In this document: one piece after another, positions 24,362 through 33,302 of the stretch
Layout: each line of letters begins with the position of its first letter
Numbering within the stretch: position 1 is the stretch's first letter
The notes under the pieces: model-generated
What the model was told of the DNA's origin: nothing
Databases searched by the model: none
What the model saw: only the letters and a program-made list of their open reading frames with translations
Program-made: the position numbers and the translations under genes
NCBI GenBank assembly: GCA_964607425.1
Contig: CAZSKQ010000008.1
Span: 1 to 64,000, forward strand
Origin: IDS-8 sp964607425
Lineage (GTDB): Bacteria; Pseudomonadota; Gammaproteobacteria; Steroidobacterales; Woeseiaceae
Length of the DNA stretch: 64,000 nt
Direction of reading: 5' to 3'

Positions 24362-27037
24362 TTACCTCTGTGTCCCGAGCGTCGAGGTCAGCCGTTCTTC
24401 CAGGTCCCGGCACAGCCGGTCCGGCAACGGCTCGCCGTGCTCGTCGACGATGTAGAACACGTCTTCGGCCCGCTCGCCGATGGTCATGATCTTGGCAGTT
24501 TCGATATCTATCGCCAAGTCGACGAACGCCTGTCCGACAATGCTGAGCAGCCCGGGCCGATCGCCGGCCGTCAGCTCCATCACGGTGCGCCGGTTGCCGG
24601 CGTCCACGTCGAACTCGACCCGGGTTGCCGTGGAGAACAAGCGGACTCGCCGCGGCGCGCGGCGCTTGACCGGCTCGACCCGCTTGCCCGGGGCCGCAAT
24701 GACACGGGCCAGCGCCCGCCGTATCTTCTCCAGCCGCGCATCGTCCACCTCGATGCGGCGATCCAGCTCCATGAATATATAAGTATCGAGACTGAAGCCG
24801 TCGGCGATCGGCACGACGCGCGCATCGACGATGTTCATGCCGAGCTCGTCGAGCGCGGCCGTCGCGTGGGCGAACGTTCTCTTGGTGCGCGGTGCGTAGA
24901 TGAACGCCTCGATCCCGTCCCCGGCAGGCTGCCGGCGCACCTCGAGCCGCGAGCTTGTGTTCGCGGCCTGCGGCGCGGCCAGGATCCCGGTGTGCCAGGC
25001 GATTTCTTCGCTGCGATAGCGCAGGAAGTAGTCCTCTGTGAAGCGGCGCCAGACAGCGTGCCGCCGGGGCTCCGGCAGCCCGCGATGGTCCAGAAGCTCG
25101 CGCGCGGCCGTTTGCGTCTCGCGAATCAGCTCGTCGCGGTCGATCGGGTTTTCCAGGCCGCGCCGCAGGGCGCGCGCGGTGGCTTCGTAGAGATCGCGAA
25201 ACAGCGTCGCCTTCCAGGAATTCCAGAGTTTCGGGTTAGTGCCGCGAACATCGGCAACCGTCAGCACATAAAGATAATCGAGGTGTGTCTTGTCGCCGAC
25301 CAGCGCGGCGAACGCGTTGATCACGGCGGGGTCCGCTATGTCCTTTTTCTGCGCCGTGGTGGACAGGACGAGATGGTGCCGCACCAGCCAGGCAACCGTG
25401 CGGGCATCGTAGCGGCTCATGCCGTGCTCGAGGCAGAAAGCCTCCGCGTCGACGGCGCCGAGCTCGGAATGGTCGCCGCCGCGGCCCTTGGCGATATCGT
25501 GGAACAGTGCCGCGAGGTAGGCAATCTCCGGCTTTTCGAAGGACTGCATCAGGGGGCTGCAGTGCGGGTGTTCGTGGTCGTAGCGCGAGAGCGCGAAGCG
25601 CCGCAGGTTGCCGACCACGAAAAGCGTATGTTCGTCCACCGTGTAGGCATGGAAAAGGTCGTACTGCATGCGGCCGACGATGCGGCCGAACGACGGTATG
25701 TAGAGACCCAGCACGCCGTACAGGTTCATGCGGCGGAGCTGCTGCGTAACACCGGCCGGTGCGCGCAGGATGCTGAGAAACAAGCGATGGTTGCGGGGAT
25801 TCTGCCGGAACTCCTCGTCGATCAAATACAGGTGGCGGCGGATCAGGCCCACCGTTTGCGCGCTGACGCCGCGCAGCTGCTCGTTCTCTTGCAGCAGGAG
25901 GAACAGCTCGAGCAGCGCCGACGGCTCGCGCCGGAAGACATCCTCATCGACCGTCTGCAGATAGCCGTTTTTGACCTGGAAGCGCGGGTTCAGCGGCAGG
26001 GGGATGGCGTCGGGGTCGCGGAATATCGCCTCCTCGAAGAGCTGCAGCAGCATCTCGTTCTGCCGCGACAGGTCCATCACGGTGCGGTAGTACCGCTGCA
26101 TGAGCTGCTCGACGGCGAGCGTGTAGCTCGCGTCCTCGTAGCCCAGCATCTCCGCCAGCCGCGCCTGGTGATCGAACAAGAGCCGGTCTTCGCGACGCCC
26201 GGTGAGGATGTGCAGGCCGAAGCGCACGCGCCAGAGGAATACCTGGCCCTCGCGCAGCACCCGCAGCTGGCCGCGGGTCAGGAGCTGCAGCGGCACGAGG
26301 TCCTCCAGGCTGTGGACGCCGAAGTGGCGCCGCGCAATCCAGCCGATGATCTGGACGTCGCGCAGCCCCCCGGGACTGCTCTTGACGTTCGGCTCGAGCT
26401 TGTAGGCGGTATCGTCGTAGCGGTGATGGCGCGCCAGCTGTTCCTCGCGCTTGGCCGTGAAGAAGGCATCGGAGGGCCAGATTTCGCCGGGTGCGATGGC
26501 TTCTTCCAGCGCCGCGAGCAGGCCTTCCGGGCCCGCCAGCTGCCGCGCCTCCATCAGCGTGGTCGTGACGGTGACGTCCGCCGCGGCCTGGCTGCGGCAT
26601 TGCTCGACCGTGCGCACGCTGTGGCCGATCTCCAGGCCGACGTCCCACAGGGAAGCGATGAAGGCCGCGAGCGCCGGCTCCGCGCTTTCCGCCACGCTGT
26701 CGTCCAGAAGCAGCATGATGTCCACGTCGGAGGCAGGGTGCAGCTCCCCGCGGCCGTAGCCGCCGACCGCCAGCAGCGCCACCCTGTCGACCAGGGTGCC
26801 GGCGTGCTGCTGCCAGAGAAAGATGAGGAGCCGGTCGACGATCGCCGCCCGCAGCCGCACGAGCTCCGTCACCGGCTCCCCGCGCAGGAAGCGCTCCGTG
26901 AGCCGGGCGCCGGCCGCGTCCAAAGCCGCCCGGCAATTCGCGACGTCGGCGCCCGCGGTAGCCAGCGATTCCTGCAGCGCGGTCACCGCCGGGTCCTCGT
27001 CCCGGCGGACCGGCTCAGCAACGGATGCGCGTGCCAC
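24362..27037 (-). CDS. glnD: Bifunctional uridylyltransferase/uridylyl-removing enzyme of PII
   Basis: An 891-residue protein, the same size as E. coli GlnD. The nucleotidyltransferase motif is GGYGRGELHPASDVDI (~110), the PII-UTase domain follows, an HD domain carries HDIAKGRGGDHSELG (~440), and two C-terminal ACT domains sense glutamine. It uridylylates or deuridylylates GlnB/GlnK and so sets nitrogen assimilation. The start is GTG at 27037, 20 nt after the map stop, consistent with co-transcription. Confidence 0.96.
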   Translation of the reverse strand: MARASVAEPVRRDEDPAVTALQESLATAGADVANCRAALDAAGARLTERFLRGEPVTELVRLRAAIVDRLLIFLWQQHAGTLVDRVALLAVGGYGRGELHPASDVDIMLLLDDSVAESAEPALAAFIASLWDVGLEIGHSVRTVEQCRSQAAADVTVTTTLMEARQLAGPEGLLAALEEAIAPGEIWPSDAFFTAKREEQLARHHRYDDTAYKLEPNVKSSPGGLRDVQIIGWIARRHFGVHSLEDLVPLQLLTRGQLRVLREGQVFLWRVRFGLHILTGRREDRLLFDHQARLAEMLGYEDASYTLAVEQLMQRYYRTVMDLSRQNEMLLQLFEEAIFRDPDAIPLPLNPRFQVKNGYLQTVDEDVFRREPSALLELFLLLQENEQLRGVSAQTVGLIRRHLYLIDEEFRQNPRNHRLFLSILRAPAGVTQQLRRMNLYGVLGLYIPSFGRIVGRMQYDLFHAYTVDEHTLFVVGNLRRFALSRYDHEHPHCSPLMQSFEKPEIAYLAALFHDIAKGRGGDHSELGAVDAEAFCLEHGMSRYDARTVAWLVRHHLVLSTTAQKKDIADPAVINAFAALVGDKTHLDYLYVLTVADVRGTNPKLWNSWKATLFRDLYEATARALRRGLENPIDRDELIRETQTAARELLDHRGLPEPRRHAVWRRFTEDYFLRYRSEEIAWHTGILAAPQAANTSSRLEVRRQPAGDGIEAFIYAPRTKRTFAHATAALDELGMNIVDARVVPIADGFSLDTYIFMELDRRIEVDDARLEKIRRALARVIAAPGKRVEPVKRRAPRRVRLFSTATRVEFDVDAGNRRTVMELTAGDRPGLLSIVGQAFVDLAIDIETAKIMTIGERAEDVFYIVDEHGEPLPDRLCRDLEERLTSTLGTQR

Positions 27038-27057
27038 AGGTATTCACGGGCAGGACG

Positions 27058-27822
27058 CTAGCGCTCGGCCGCGCCCAATGTGAGCACTTCGAAGCCGTCG
27101 TCCGTAATGAGCACCGTGTGCTCCCACTGCGCGGAGAGCGAGTGGTCCCTGGTCACCACGGTCCAGCCGTCCGGCAGCAGCCGCACCTGCCGCTTGCCGG
27201 CATTCACCATCGGCTCGACCGTTAAGGTCATGCCGGCCTGCAGCGCGAGACCGGTACCCGCGCGGCCGTAGTGCAGCACCTGCGGATCCTCGTGGAAGCC
27301 CCGCCCGATGCCATGGCCGCAGTACTCGCGCACGACCGAATAATGATTTTGCTCGACGTATTCCTGGATCGCCTCGCCGACGTCGCCCAGGTGCTTGCCG
27401 GGGCCGAGGGCGCGGATGCCGCGCCACATGGCATCCCGCGCGACCTGGCTCAGCCGTTGCGCGTGCGGCGGCGTCCTGCCGACCTTGAACATGCGGCTGG
27501 TGTCACCGTGGAAGCCGTCCTTGATCACGGTGATGTCGATATTCACGAGATCGCCGTGTTTCAGCCGTTTCTCCCCCGGTATGCCATGGCATACGACGTG
27601 ATTGACCGAGGTGCAGATCGATTTCGGGAATCCGCGGTAATTGAGGGGCGCAGGCACCGCCTGCTGGGTTTCCACGATGTATTCATGGCAGATCCGGTCC
27701 AGCTCGCCCGTGGTCACGCCCGGCTGCACGTGTTCCTCTATCATGTCCAGGACGTCCGCGGCCAGCCGTCCGGCAATGCGCATCTTCTCCTGTTCCTCAG
27801 GCGTTTTGATCGTCACGGTCAT
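27058..27822 (-). CDS. map: Methionine aminopeptidase type I
   Basis: A 254-residue pita-bread-fold enzyme with all five metal ligands: NIDITV and GDTSRMF aspartates, CGHGIGRGFHEDP histidine, EPMVNAG and WEHTVLIT glutamates. It removes N-terminal methionine from nascent proteins. It is divergent from rpsB, the classical map-rpsB arrangement, and heads the minus-strand operon that continues with glnD. Confidence 0.96.
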   Translation of the reverse strand: MTVTIKTPEEQEKMRIAGRLAADVLDMIEEHVQPGVTTGELDRICHEYIVETQQAVPAPLNYRGFPKSICTSVNHVVCHGIPGEKRLKHGDLVNIDITVIKDGFHGDTSRMFKVGRTPPHAQRLSQVARDAMWRGIRALGPGKHLGDVGEAIQEYVEQNHYSVVREYCGHGIGRGFHEDPQVLHYGRAGTGLALQAGMTLTVEPMVNAGKRQVRLLPDGWTVVTRDHSLSAQWEHTVLITDDGFEVLTLGAAER

Positions 27823-27872
27823 ACGAGTCTCGGATGGGGGCGATTTCGCAGCGTTACACCGGAAAATCGGCG

Positions 27873-28068
27873 TTGTTTACGCGCGACCGGCTATGGTATA
27901 AAGCGCGCGCCGTACAGGCAATTAATCCACACGTACACCGTCACGAGCCGCCGGGTGCCCGGGTGCCGGACTTGCATTATTGACCATATTCCGCGGGAAA
28001 TGGTCACATGCCAATCCGGCGCCTGAGTTGCGGTTCGGGGTGTACGGAGGCTCAACCCGGGAGACAAC
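27873..28068 (+). promoter_or_regulatory. rpsB-tsf promoter and long untranslated leader
   Basis: TTGTTT (27873-27878) and TATAAA (27897-27902) with an 18-nt spacer form a plausible promoter. Transcription would leave a leader of about 160 nt before the rpsB ATG, and GGGAG sits at normal SD distance. In E. coli the rpsB leader is the site of autoregulation by S2. A similar role here is inference; no specific fold was confirmed. Confidence 0.5.
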
Positions 28069-29115
28069 ATGGCAGACGTTACCATGCGCCAGATGCTGGA
28101 AGCTGGCGTGCACTTTGGTCATCAGACCCGCTACTGGAACCCGAAGATGGCGCCTTACATCTTCGGCGAGCGTAACAAGATCCACATCATCAACCTCGAG
28201 AAAAGCCTCCCCATGGCGCGGGAGGCCTATGCCTTCATCAAGACCGTGGTCGCGGACGGGGGCACGGTGCTGTTCGTCGGCACCAAGCGCTCGGCGCGCG
28301 AGTCCGTCCGGACGCAGGCGGAGCGTTGCGGCATGCCCTACGTCAGCCATCGCTGGCTGGGCGGCATGCTGACCAACTACAAGACCATTCGCCAATCGGT
28401 CAAGCGGCTGAAAGAGCTGACCGAGATGGCGGAAGAGGGCGGCTTCGAGGCGCTCACCAAGAAGGAAATCCTCGGGCTGAACCGCGAGCGTGACAAGCTC
28501 GAGCGCAGCCTGGGCGGTATCAAGGACATGGGTGCGCTGCCGGACGTAATGTTCGTGATCGACGTCGATCACGAGGACATCGCGGTGCGCGAGGCGAGAA
28601 AGCTCGATATCCCGGTCGTGGCCGTGGTCGACACCAACTGCTCGCCGGAGGGTATCGATTACGTGATCCCGGGCAACGACGATGCCATGCGGGCGATCGC
28701 CCTGTATACCAGCCTGATTGCGGACGCGGTGCTGGAAGGCAAGGCTTCGCTGCCGCAGGTGCAGCTCGGCGAGGACGACTTCGTGGAGCTCGACGAAGAA
28801 GGCAAGCCGCGCAAGGCGAGCGGGCGCAAGAAGAAGGGCGGTGCGCGCAAGGCACCCGCACGTACCGCGCGCAAGGCGCCCGCGAAGAACCGGCCGGCCG
28901 CGGCGGCAGACGCCGGGGACGCGGAAATTGTGCCGGAGCAGCAGGGCACGAGCTCCGGCGCGCCGCAGGAAGCCGTTGCCGAGGCGGTGCCCCAGTCGGC
29001 CGCGGAAGCCGCGGCAGTGGCGGCCGACGTGCCGCCGGCCGCCGATGAGGCTGTTACAAAAGGCGCGGCCGCGGCCGAACAGGCCGGGGCGGAAGACGCG
29101 GCCGGGGAGGGTTGA
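28069..29115 (+). CDS. rpsB: 30S ribosomal protein S2 with ~110-residue C-terminal extension
   Basis: The first ~235 residues are ordinary S2: MADVTMRQMLEAGVHFGHQTR, the NLEKSLPMAREAYAF region and PVVAVVDTNCSPEGIDYVIPGNDDA. E. coli S2 is 241 aa; this protein is 348. The tail starts with an acidic linker (GEDDFVELDEEG), passes through a Lys/Arg/Ala/Pro block (ASGRKKKGGARKAPARTARK) and ends in an Ala/Glu-rich low-complexity segment. No frame break separates tail from core and tsf follows 3 nt after the stop. The tail is probably disordered and exposed on the 30S; its role is unknown. Confidence 0.95.
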   Translation: MADVTMRQMLEAGVHFGHQTRYWNPKMAPYIFGERNKIHIINLEKSLPMAREAYAFIKTVVADGGTVLFVGTKRSARESVRTQAERCGMPYVSHRWLGGMLTNYKTIRQSVKRLKELTEMAEEGGFEALTKKEILGLNRERDKLERSLGGIKDMGALPDVMFVIDVDHEDIAVREARKLDIPVVAVVDTNCSPEGIDYVIPGNDDAMRAIALYTSLIADAVLEGKASLPQVQLGEDDFVELDEEGKPRKASGRKKKGGARKAPARTARKAPAKNRPAAAADAGDAEIVPEQQGTSSGAPQEAVAEAVPQSAAEAAAVAADVPPAADEAVTKGAAAAEQAGAEDAAGEG

Positions 29116-29118
29116 GCG

Positions 29119-29994
29119 ATGGCTATCAGCGCCGCACAGGTCAAGGAACTTCGCGAGCGTACCGGCGCCGGGATGATGGAGTGCAAGAAGGCACTCGTGG
29201 AAACCGGCGGCGACATGGACGCGGCGGTTCTTTATCTCAGGAAATCCGGCCAGGCCAAGGCCGACAAGAAATCGGCACGCGTGGCCGCGGACGGCCGCAT
29301 CGTAATCGCGGCCGACGGGCGCAGCGCGGCCATCGTCGAGATCAACTCCGAAACCGACTTCGTGGCGAAGGACGAGAACTTCGCCTCTTTTGCCGAAGAG
29401 GTAGCGGGCATCGTACTGCGCGACAGCCCGGCGGACCTCGAGGCACTGGCTGCGGCGAAGCTCGGCGACGGCCGGACGGTCGAAGCCGCCCGTACGGAGC
29501 TCGTTGCCAAGGTCGGCGAGAACATATCGCTGCGGCGATTCGAGCGCATGACGGCGGACGATCACCTCGGGGCTTATACCCACCAGTCCCGCATCGGCGT
29601 GCTGGTGTCGCTCTCCGGCGGCACCGCGGAGCTCGCCCAGGACATCGCCATGCACGTTGCGGCGGCCAATCCGCCTTATCCCGACGAGGCAGCCGTGCCC
29701 GGCGAAGTGCTCGATCGCGAACGCAAGCTGTTCGCCGAGCAGGCGAAGGCTTCCGGCAAACCGGACGACATCGTGAAAAAAATGGTGGAAGGCAAGCTCG
29801 CCAAGTACCTCAAGGAAATCACCTTGCTCGGTCAGCCTTTCGTCAAGGATCCCGACCAGACGGTCGGCAAGCTGCTTGCCGCCGCGGGTGCGAAGGTGGC
29901 GGGCTACGTCCGCTTCGAGCTCGGTGAGGGCATAGAAAAAAAGCAGGAGAACTTCGCCGACGAGGTCATGGCCCAGGTCAATCGCCAGGCATGA
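29119..29994 (+). CDS. tsf: Elongation factor Ts
   Basis: A 291-residue protein with the N-terminal UBA-like domain and signature LRERTGAGMMECKKAL, and the core motif EINSETDFVAKDENF. It exchanges GDP for GTP on EF-Tu. Start ATG at 29119 with GGGAGG upstream, 3 nt after rpsB, forming the conserved rpsB-tsf operon. Confidence 0.97.
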   Translation: MAISAAQVKELRERTGAGMMECKKALVETGGDMDAAVLYLRKSGQAKADKKSARVAADGRIVIAADGRSAAIVEINSETDFVAKDENFASFAEEVAGIVLRDSPADLEALAAAKLGDGRTVEAARTELVAKVGENISLRRFERMTADDHLGAYTHQSRIGVLVSLSGGTAELAQDIAMHVAAANPPYPDEAAVPGEVLDRERKLFAEQAKASGKPDDIVKKMVEGKLAKYLKEITLLGQPFVKDPDQTVGKLLAAAGAKVAGYVRFELGEGIEKKQENFADEVMAQVNRQA

Positions 29995-30118
29995 TGCCGG
30001 GGCGGCCCGGCAGGAGCCGGCGCCAGGGCTTACTGCCCCCGGTCGCCGGCAACCCCCGTCCCGCGCGCTGCGCTAGAATGCAGGCCCGCCCGGAGAGGCT
30101 GGCCAGAAGGCAGGAAAC

Positions 30119-30841
30119 ATGAAGGAAGCCCCCGTTCTTTACCGCCGCGTCCTGCTGAAGCTGTCCGGCGAGGCACTGATGGGCGGGCTCGATTACGGCA
30201 TCGACCCGGCGGTCATCCGGCGCATAGCCGGGGAAATATCCGAGGTGCGCGGGCTCGGAATCGAGGTCGCGATCGTGATCGGCGGGGGCAACATCTTCCG
30301 CGGGGCCGGGCTCGCCGGCGCAGGCATGGATCGCGCTACGGGCGACTACATGGGCATGCTCGCGACCGTCATGAACGCGCTCGCGCTGCAGGACGCTCTC
30401 GAGTCCCGGAACGAGGTGGCGCGAGTCATGTCCGCCATCCAGATTCACGAGGTGTGCGAAGACTACATCCGGCGCCGCGCGGTTCGTCACCTGGAAAAGG
30501 GCCGTGTCGTGATCCTTGCCGCGGGCACCGGCAATCCGTTTTTCACCACCGACACCGCGGCGAGCCTGCGCGCGATCGAGATCGGTGCGGATGTCCTCCT
30601 CAAGGCCACCAAGGTCAGCGGCGTCTATGACTCGGATCCCAGGCAGAACTCGGAGGCCTCCCTGTACGACACCGTCTCGTTCGACAAGGTGCTGGCCGAC
30701 AAGCTGAACGTCATGGACGCCACCGCGGTGGTGATGTGCCGCGACAATAACTTGCCTTTACGTGTTTTCAACATGACCGAGGACCACGCCCTCATCCGCG
30801 CCATGACCGACGAGAACGTCGGCACCCTGGTGACGGCATGA
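30119..30841 (+). CDS. pyrH: Uridylate kinase
   Basis: A 240-residue amino-acid-kinase-fold UMP kinase with LLKLSGEALMG, VIGGGNIFRG and GTGNPFFTTDTAASLRA. It phosphorylates UMP to UDP and forms hexamers regulated by GTP and UTP. AGGAAAC precedes the ATG. The 124-nt gap after tsf contains TAGAAT (30074-30079), a possible -10 for a separate promoter, without a good -35. Confidence 0.97.
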   Translation: MKEAPVLYRRVLLKLSGEALMGGLDYGIDPAVIRRIAGEISEVRGLGIEVAIVIGGGNIFRGAGLAGAGMDRATGDYMGMLATVMNALALQDALESRNEVARVMSAIQIHEVCEDYIRRRAVRHLEKGRVVILAAGTGNPFFTTDTAASLRAIEIGADVLLKATKVSGVYDSDPRQNSEASLYDTVSFDKVLADKLNVMDATAVVMCRDNNLPLRVFNMTEDHALIRAMTDENVGTLVTA

Positions 30842-30965
30842 GCGGCTTGGGTTTGACATCCGTAGCCGGGCGGAGCCGCGGCCGGGGGAGGCCTTTGGTG
30901 GAATGGCTCCCGCCGGCGCTGCCGAACGCGCCAACGCAGGCACTGGCGCCGCAGGAGAAAGACCG

Positions 30966-31523
30966 TTGATTGACGACATCAAGAAGGATGCCAGCGAGCG
31001 CATGGCCAAAAGCGTCGAGTCGCTGCGCCAGGACCTGACCAAGCTGCGCACCGGCCGTGCCCATACGAGCCTGCTCGATCACATCACCGTGCCCTACTAC
31101 GGCAGCGAAGTGCCGTTGAACCAGGTGGCCAACGTGAACGTGGAAGATGCTCGCACGCTGACGATCTCGCCGTGGGAAAGGAACATGGTGCAGGTCATCG
31201 AGAAGGCAATCATGGCCTCGGACCTCGGCCTCAATCCGGCGACGGCGGGAACGGTAATCCGGGTGCCGCTGCCGCCGCTGACCGAGGAACGGCGGAAAGA
31301 CATGATTCGCATCGTGCGCCAGGAAGCGGAGAACGGCCGCGTGGCGGTGCGCAACATCCGCCGCGACGCGCTGGGCGATCTCAAGGAACTGCAGAAAGAA
31401 AAGCTGATCGGCGAGGACGAGGAGCGGCGCGGGCAGGAGGAGATCCAGGCGATCACCGACAAGCACATCGCCGACATCGATCGCGTGCTGGCGGACAAAG
31501 AACGCGACCTGATGGAAATCTGA
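30966..31523 (+). CDS. frr: Ribosome recycling factor
   Basis: From the TTG at 30966 the product is 185 residues, the same as E. coli RRF, and begins (M)IDDIKKDASERMAKSVESL, aligning with the E. coli start. AGGAGA lies about 8 nt upstream. An upstream start at 30903 would add 21 unrelated residues. Family motifs KLRTGRAH, VPLPPLTEERR and RNIRRDA are present. RRF with EF-G splits post-termination ribosomes. uppS follows directly, as in Xanthomonas and Pseudomonas. Confidence 0.95.
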   Translation: MIDDIKKDASERMAKSVESLRQDLTKLRTGRAHTSLLDHITVPYYGSEVPLNQVANVNVEDARTLTISPWERNMVQVIEKAIMASDLGLNPATAGTVIRVPLPPLTEERRKDMIRIVRQEAENGRVAVRNIRRDALGDLKELQKEKLIGEDEERRGQEEIQAITDKHIADIDRVLADKERDLMEI

Positions 31524-31529
31524 GCGAAC

Positions 31530-32288
31530 GTGACGAGGCAGGCCAGCAATCCGGAAGTGCACGAGCCCGCCCCACGCGTGCCGACGCATATCGCGGTGAT
31601 CATGGACGGCAACGGCCGCTGGGCGACCCGGCGCTCGCAGCCGCGGCACGCGGGGCACCGGGCGGGCGCGAAGGCCGTTCGCCGCACCGTAGAGCTCGCC
31701 GCGAAGCGGGGAGTGGCGTATCTCACCCTTTTCGCCTTCAGCAGCGAGAACTGGCGCCGGCCAGCGGAGGAAGTGGGCGGCTTGATGAGCCTGTTCCTCG
31801 AGGCGCTGCAACGGGAAATCGACGAGCTGCACCGTAACGACGTGAAGCTCCGGTTCATCGGCGCGCGCCAGCATCTGGCGGCGAAACTCGTGCACAAGAT
31901 AGAAGCGGCGGAGCGCCGGACGCGGGACAACAAGGGGCTCAAGCTCACGGTGGCGGTCGCTTATGGCGGCCGCTGGGATATTGTTGCCGCGGCGCAGAAG
32001 CTCGGGACACAGGTGAAGGACGGCTTGCTCGAGCCGCAGGCAATCGACGAAGCGCGCTTCGCGGCGGAGCTCGAGCTCGGTGCGGTTCCCGACCCGGATC
32101 TTTTGGTACGCACGGGCGGCGAGAAGCGCATCAGCAATTTCCTGCTGTGGAACCTGGCTTACGCGGAGCTGTATTTCTGCGATTGCCTGTGGCCGGATTT
32201 CGGCGAGCAGGAGTTCGAAGACGCCCTATTGACCTTTGCGCGGCGCCAGCGTCGCTACGGCTATACCGGCGAGCAGGTCGCATGTTGA
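31530..32288 (+). CDS. uppS: Undecaprenyl diphosphate synthase (cis-prenyltransferase)
   Basis: A 252-residue enzyme with the catalytic MDGNGRWA motif (Asp near residue 26), the FAFSSENWRRP segment and RTGGEKRISNFLLWNLAYAE. It condenses eight IPP units onto FPP to make the peptidoglycan lipid carrier. GTG start, 6 nt after frr. Its stop overlaps the cdsA start. Its need for IPP matters given the absence of MEP genes from their usual slots nearby. Confidence 0.96.
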   Translation: MTRQASNPEVHEPAPRVPTHIAVIMDGNGRWATRRSQPRHAGHRAGAKAVRRTVELAAKRGVAYLTLFAFSSENWRRPAEEVGGLMSLFLEALQREIDELHRNDVKLRFIGARQHLAAKLVHKIEAAERRTRDNKGLKLTVAVAYGGRWDIVAAAQKLGTQVKDGLLEPQAIDEARFAAELELGAVPDPDLLVRTGGEKRISNFLLWNLAYAELYFCDCLWPDFGEQEFEDALLTFARRQRRYGYTGEQVAC

Positions 32289-33091
32289 AGGAGCGCATCC
32301 TGACGGCCGTCGTGGCGGGTGCGGGCCTGCTCGTGGTGCTGTTCGTCCTGCCGCCGTTCGCGGCCGAAATCGTGATCGCGCTGTTTTTCCTGGCGGCGGC
32401 CTGGGAATGGTCGGGGTTCTTGTCGCTCGGCGGCACCGCCGGCCGGCTGGCCTATGTCGCCCTGATCGGGGCGCTCATCGGGATCGTGGGATGGCTCCTG
32501 CCCTGGGAGACCACCTTCGAGGTGGTATTGCGCATCGGGCTCGCGTGGTGGTTCGCGGCGATGGTCTGGGTGTTTTTCTATCCGACCCCCATTGCGCAAC
32601 CGGTGCGCTGGATCTGCGGCGTGCTCGTCATGGTGCCCGCGTACATCGCGCTCGTTTCGCTCTACATGCTCGAGCCGGCGGTGCTGCTGTTCGTGCTCAT
32701 CATCGTCTGGGCCGCCGATGTCGGCGCCTACTTCGCCGGCAAGCGCTGGGGGCGTGTGAAGCTGGCGCCGAACATCAGCCCCGGCAAGACCTGGGAGGGC
32801 GTGATCGGCGGCCTCTCCGCGGTAGTCGCCGTACTGGTGCTGGCCAGCCGTTACTGGGTGGATCTCGAGGCGCTCGGCACCGATATCGCGGCGGTCGTGC
32901 CATTCTGCCTGGCCGTTGCTACGCTTTCGATCATCGGCGATCTCACCGTCAGCATGTTCAAACGCAGTGCGGGCCTCAAGGACAGCGGCCGGTTCTTTCC
33001 CGGCCATGGCGGGGTGCTGGACCGCATCGATTCGGTGGCCGCGGCGGCGCCTTTGTTCACGCTCGGGATTGGCTGGATGGGGCTCACCTGA
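32282..33091 (+). CDS. cdsA: Phosphatidate cytidylyltransferase
   Basis: A 269-residue membrane protein with about eight hydrophobic segments and the CDS signature SMFKRSAGLKDSGRFFPGHG followed by GVLDRIDS. It makes CDP-diacylglycerol from phosphatidate and CTP. The ATG at 32282 overlaps the uppS stop by 7 nt. A longer frame beginning at 32147 lies inside uppS and is not used. In related genomes dxr follows; here it does not. Confidence 0.95.
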   Translation: MLKERILTAVVAGAGLLVVLFVLPPFAAEIVIALFFLAAAWEWSGFLSLGGTAGRLAYVALIGALIGIVGWLLPWETTFEVVLRIGLAWWFAAMVWVFFYPTPIAQPVRWICGVLVMVPAYIALVSLYMLEPAVLLFVLIIVWAADVGAYFAGKRWGRVKLAPNISPGKTWEGVIGGLSAVVAVLVLASRYWVDLEALGTDIAAVVPFCLAVATLSIIGDLTVSMFKRSAGLKDSGRFFPGHGGVLDRIDSVAAAAPLFTLGIGWMGLT

Positions 33092-33302
33092 TGGAGCACA
33101 GCCGCATTCAGCCGCTGTTCATCGCCGCTGCGGCAGGCTCCGCAGGAACTGCCCGTCCCGGTCCCGGTCAGAACCCGGGGATGGCCGCGATGGCGGCCCC
33201 GTTTGCCGGGCGCGGCCGTCATCCCGTGTTAGCCGGCCGTTGCAGACCCAGTCGTTACACGCGCTCTCGTTACAGGGAGCAGCCCGAGGAAACGCCCGCC
33301 GC
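33092..33302 (+). other. cdsA-rseP gap where dxr is normally found
   Basis: 211 bp with no credible gene. In Xanthomonas and Pseudomonas, dxr (ispC) lies between cdsA and rseP. Here cdsA ends and rseP starts with only this stretch between. In the rseP frame the last codons before rseP read SLHALSLQGAARGNARR, weakly similar to the Ala/Arg-rich tail of DXR proteins. This could be a remnant or chance in GC-rich DNA. Confidence 0.7.

Noticed and set aside
23894..27061. 1055-codon plus-strand open frame
   Set aside because: Antisense shadow of glnD and dapD; no recognisable motif and composition of a mirror frame.
30903..30965. Longer frr start
   Set aside because: Adds 21 Ala/Gly-rich residues absent from the RRF family; TTG at 30966 gives the exact 185-residue family length with a good ribosome site.
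33092..33302. Confident calling of a dxr pseudogene
   Set aside because: The tail-like peptide is short and Ala/Arg-rich, and no other DXR motif is visible; kept only as a tentative remark.
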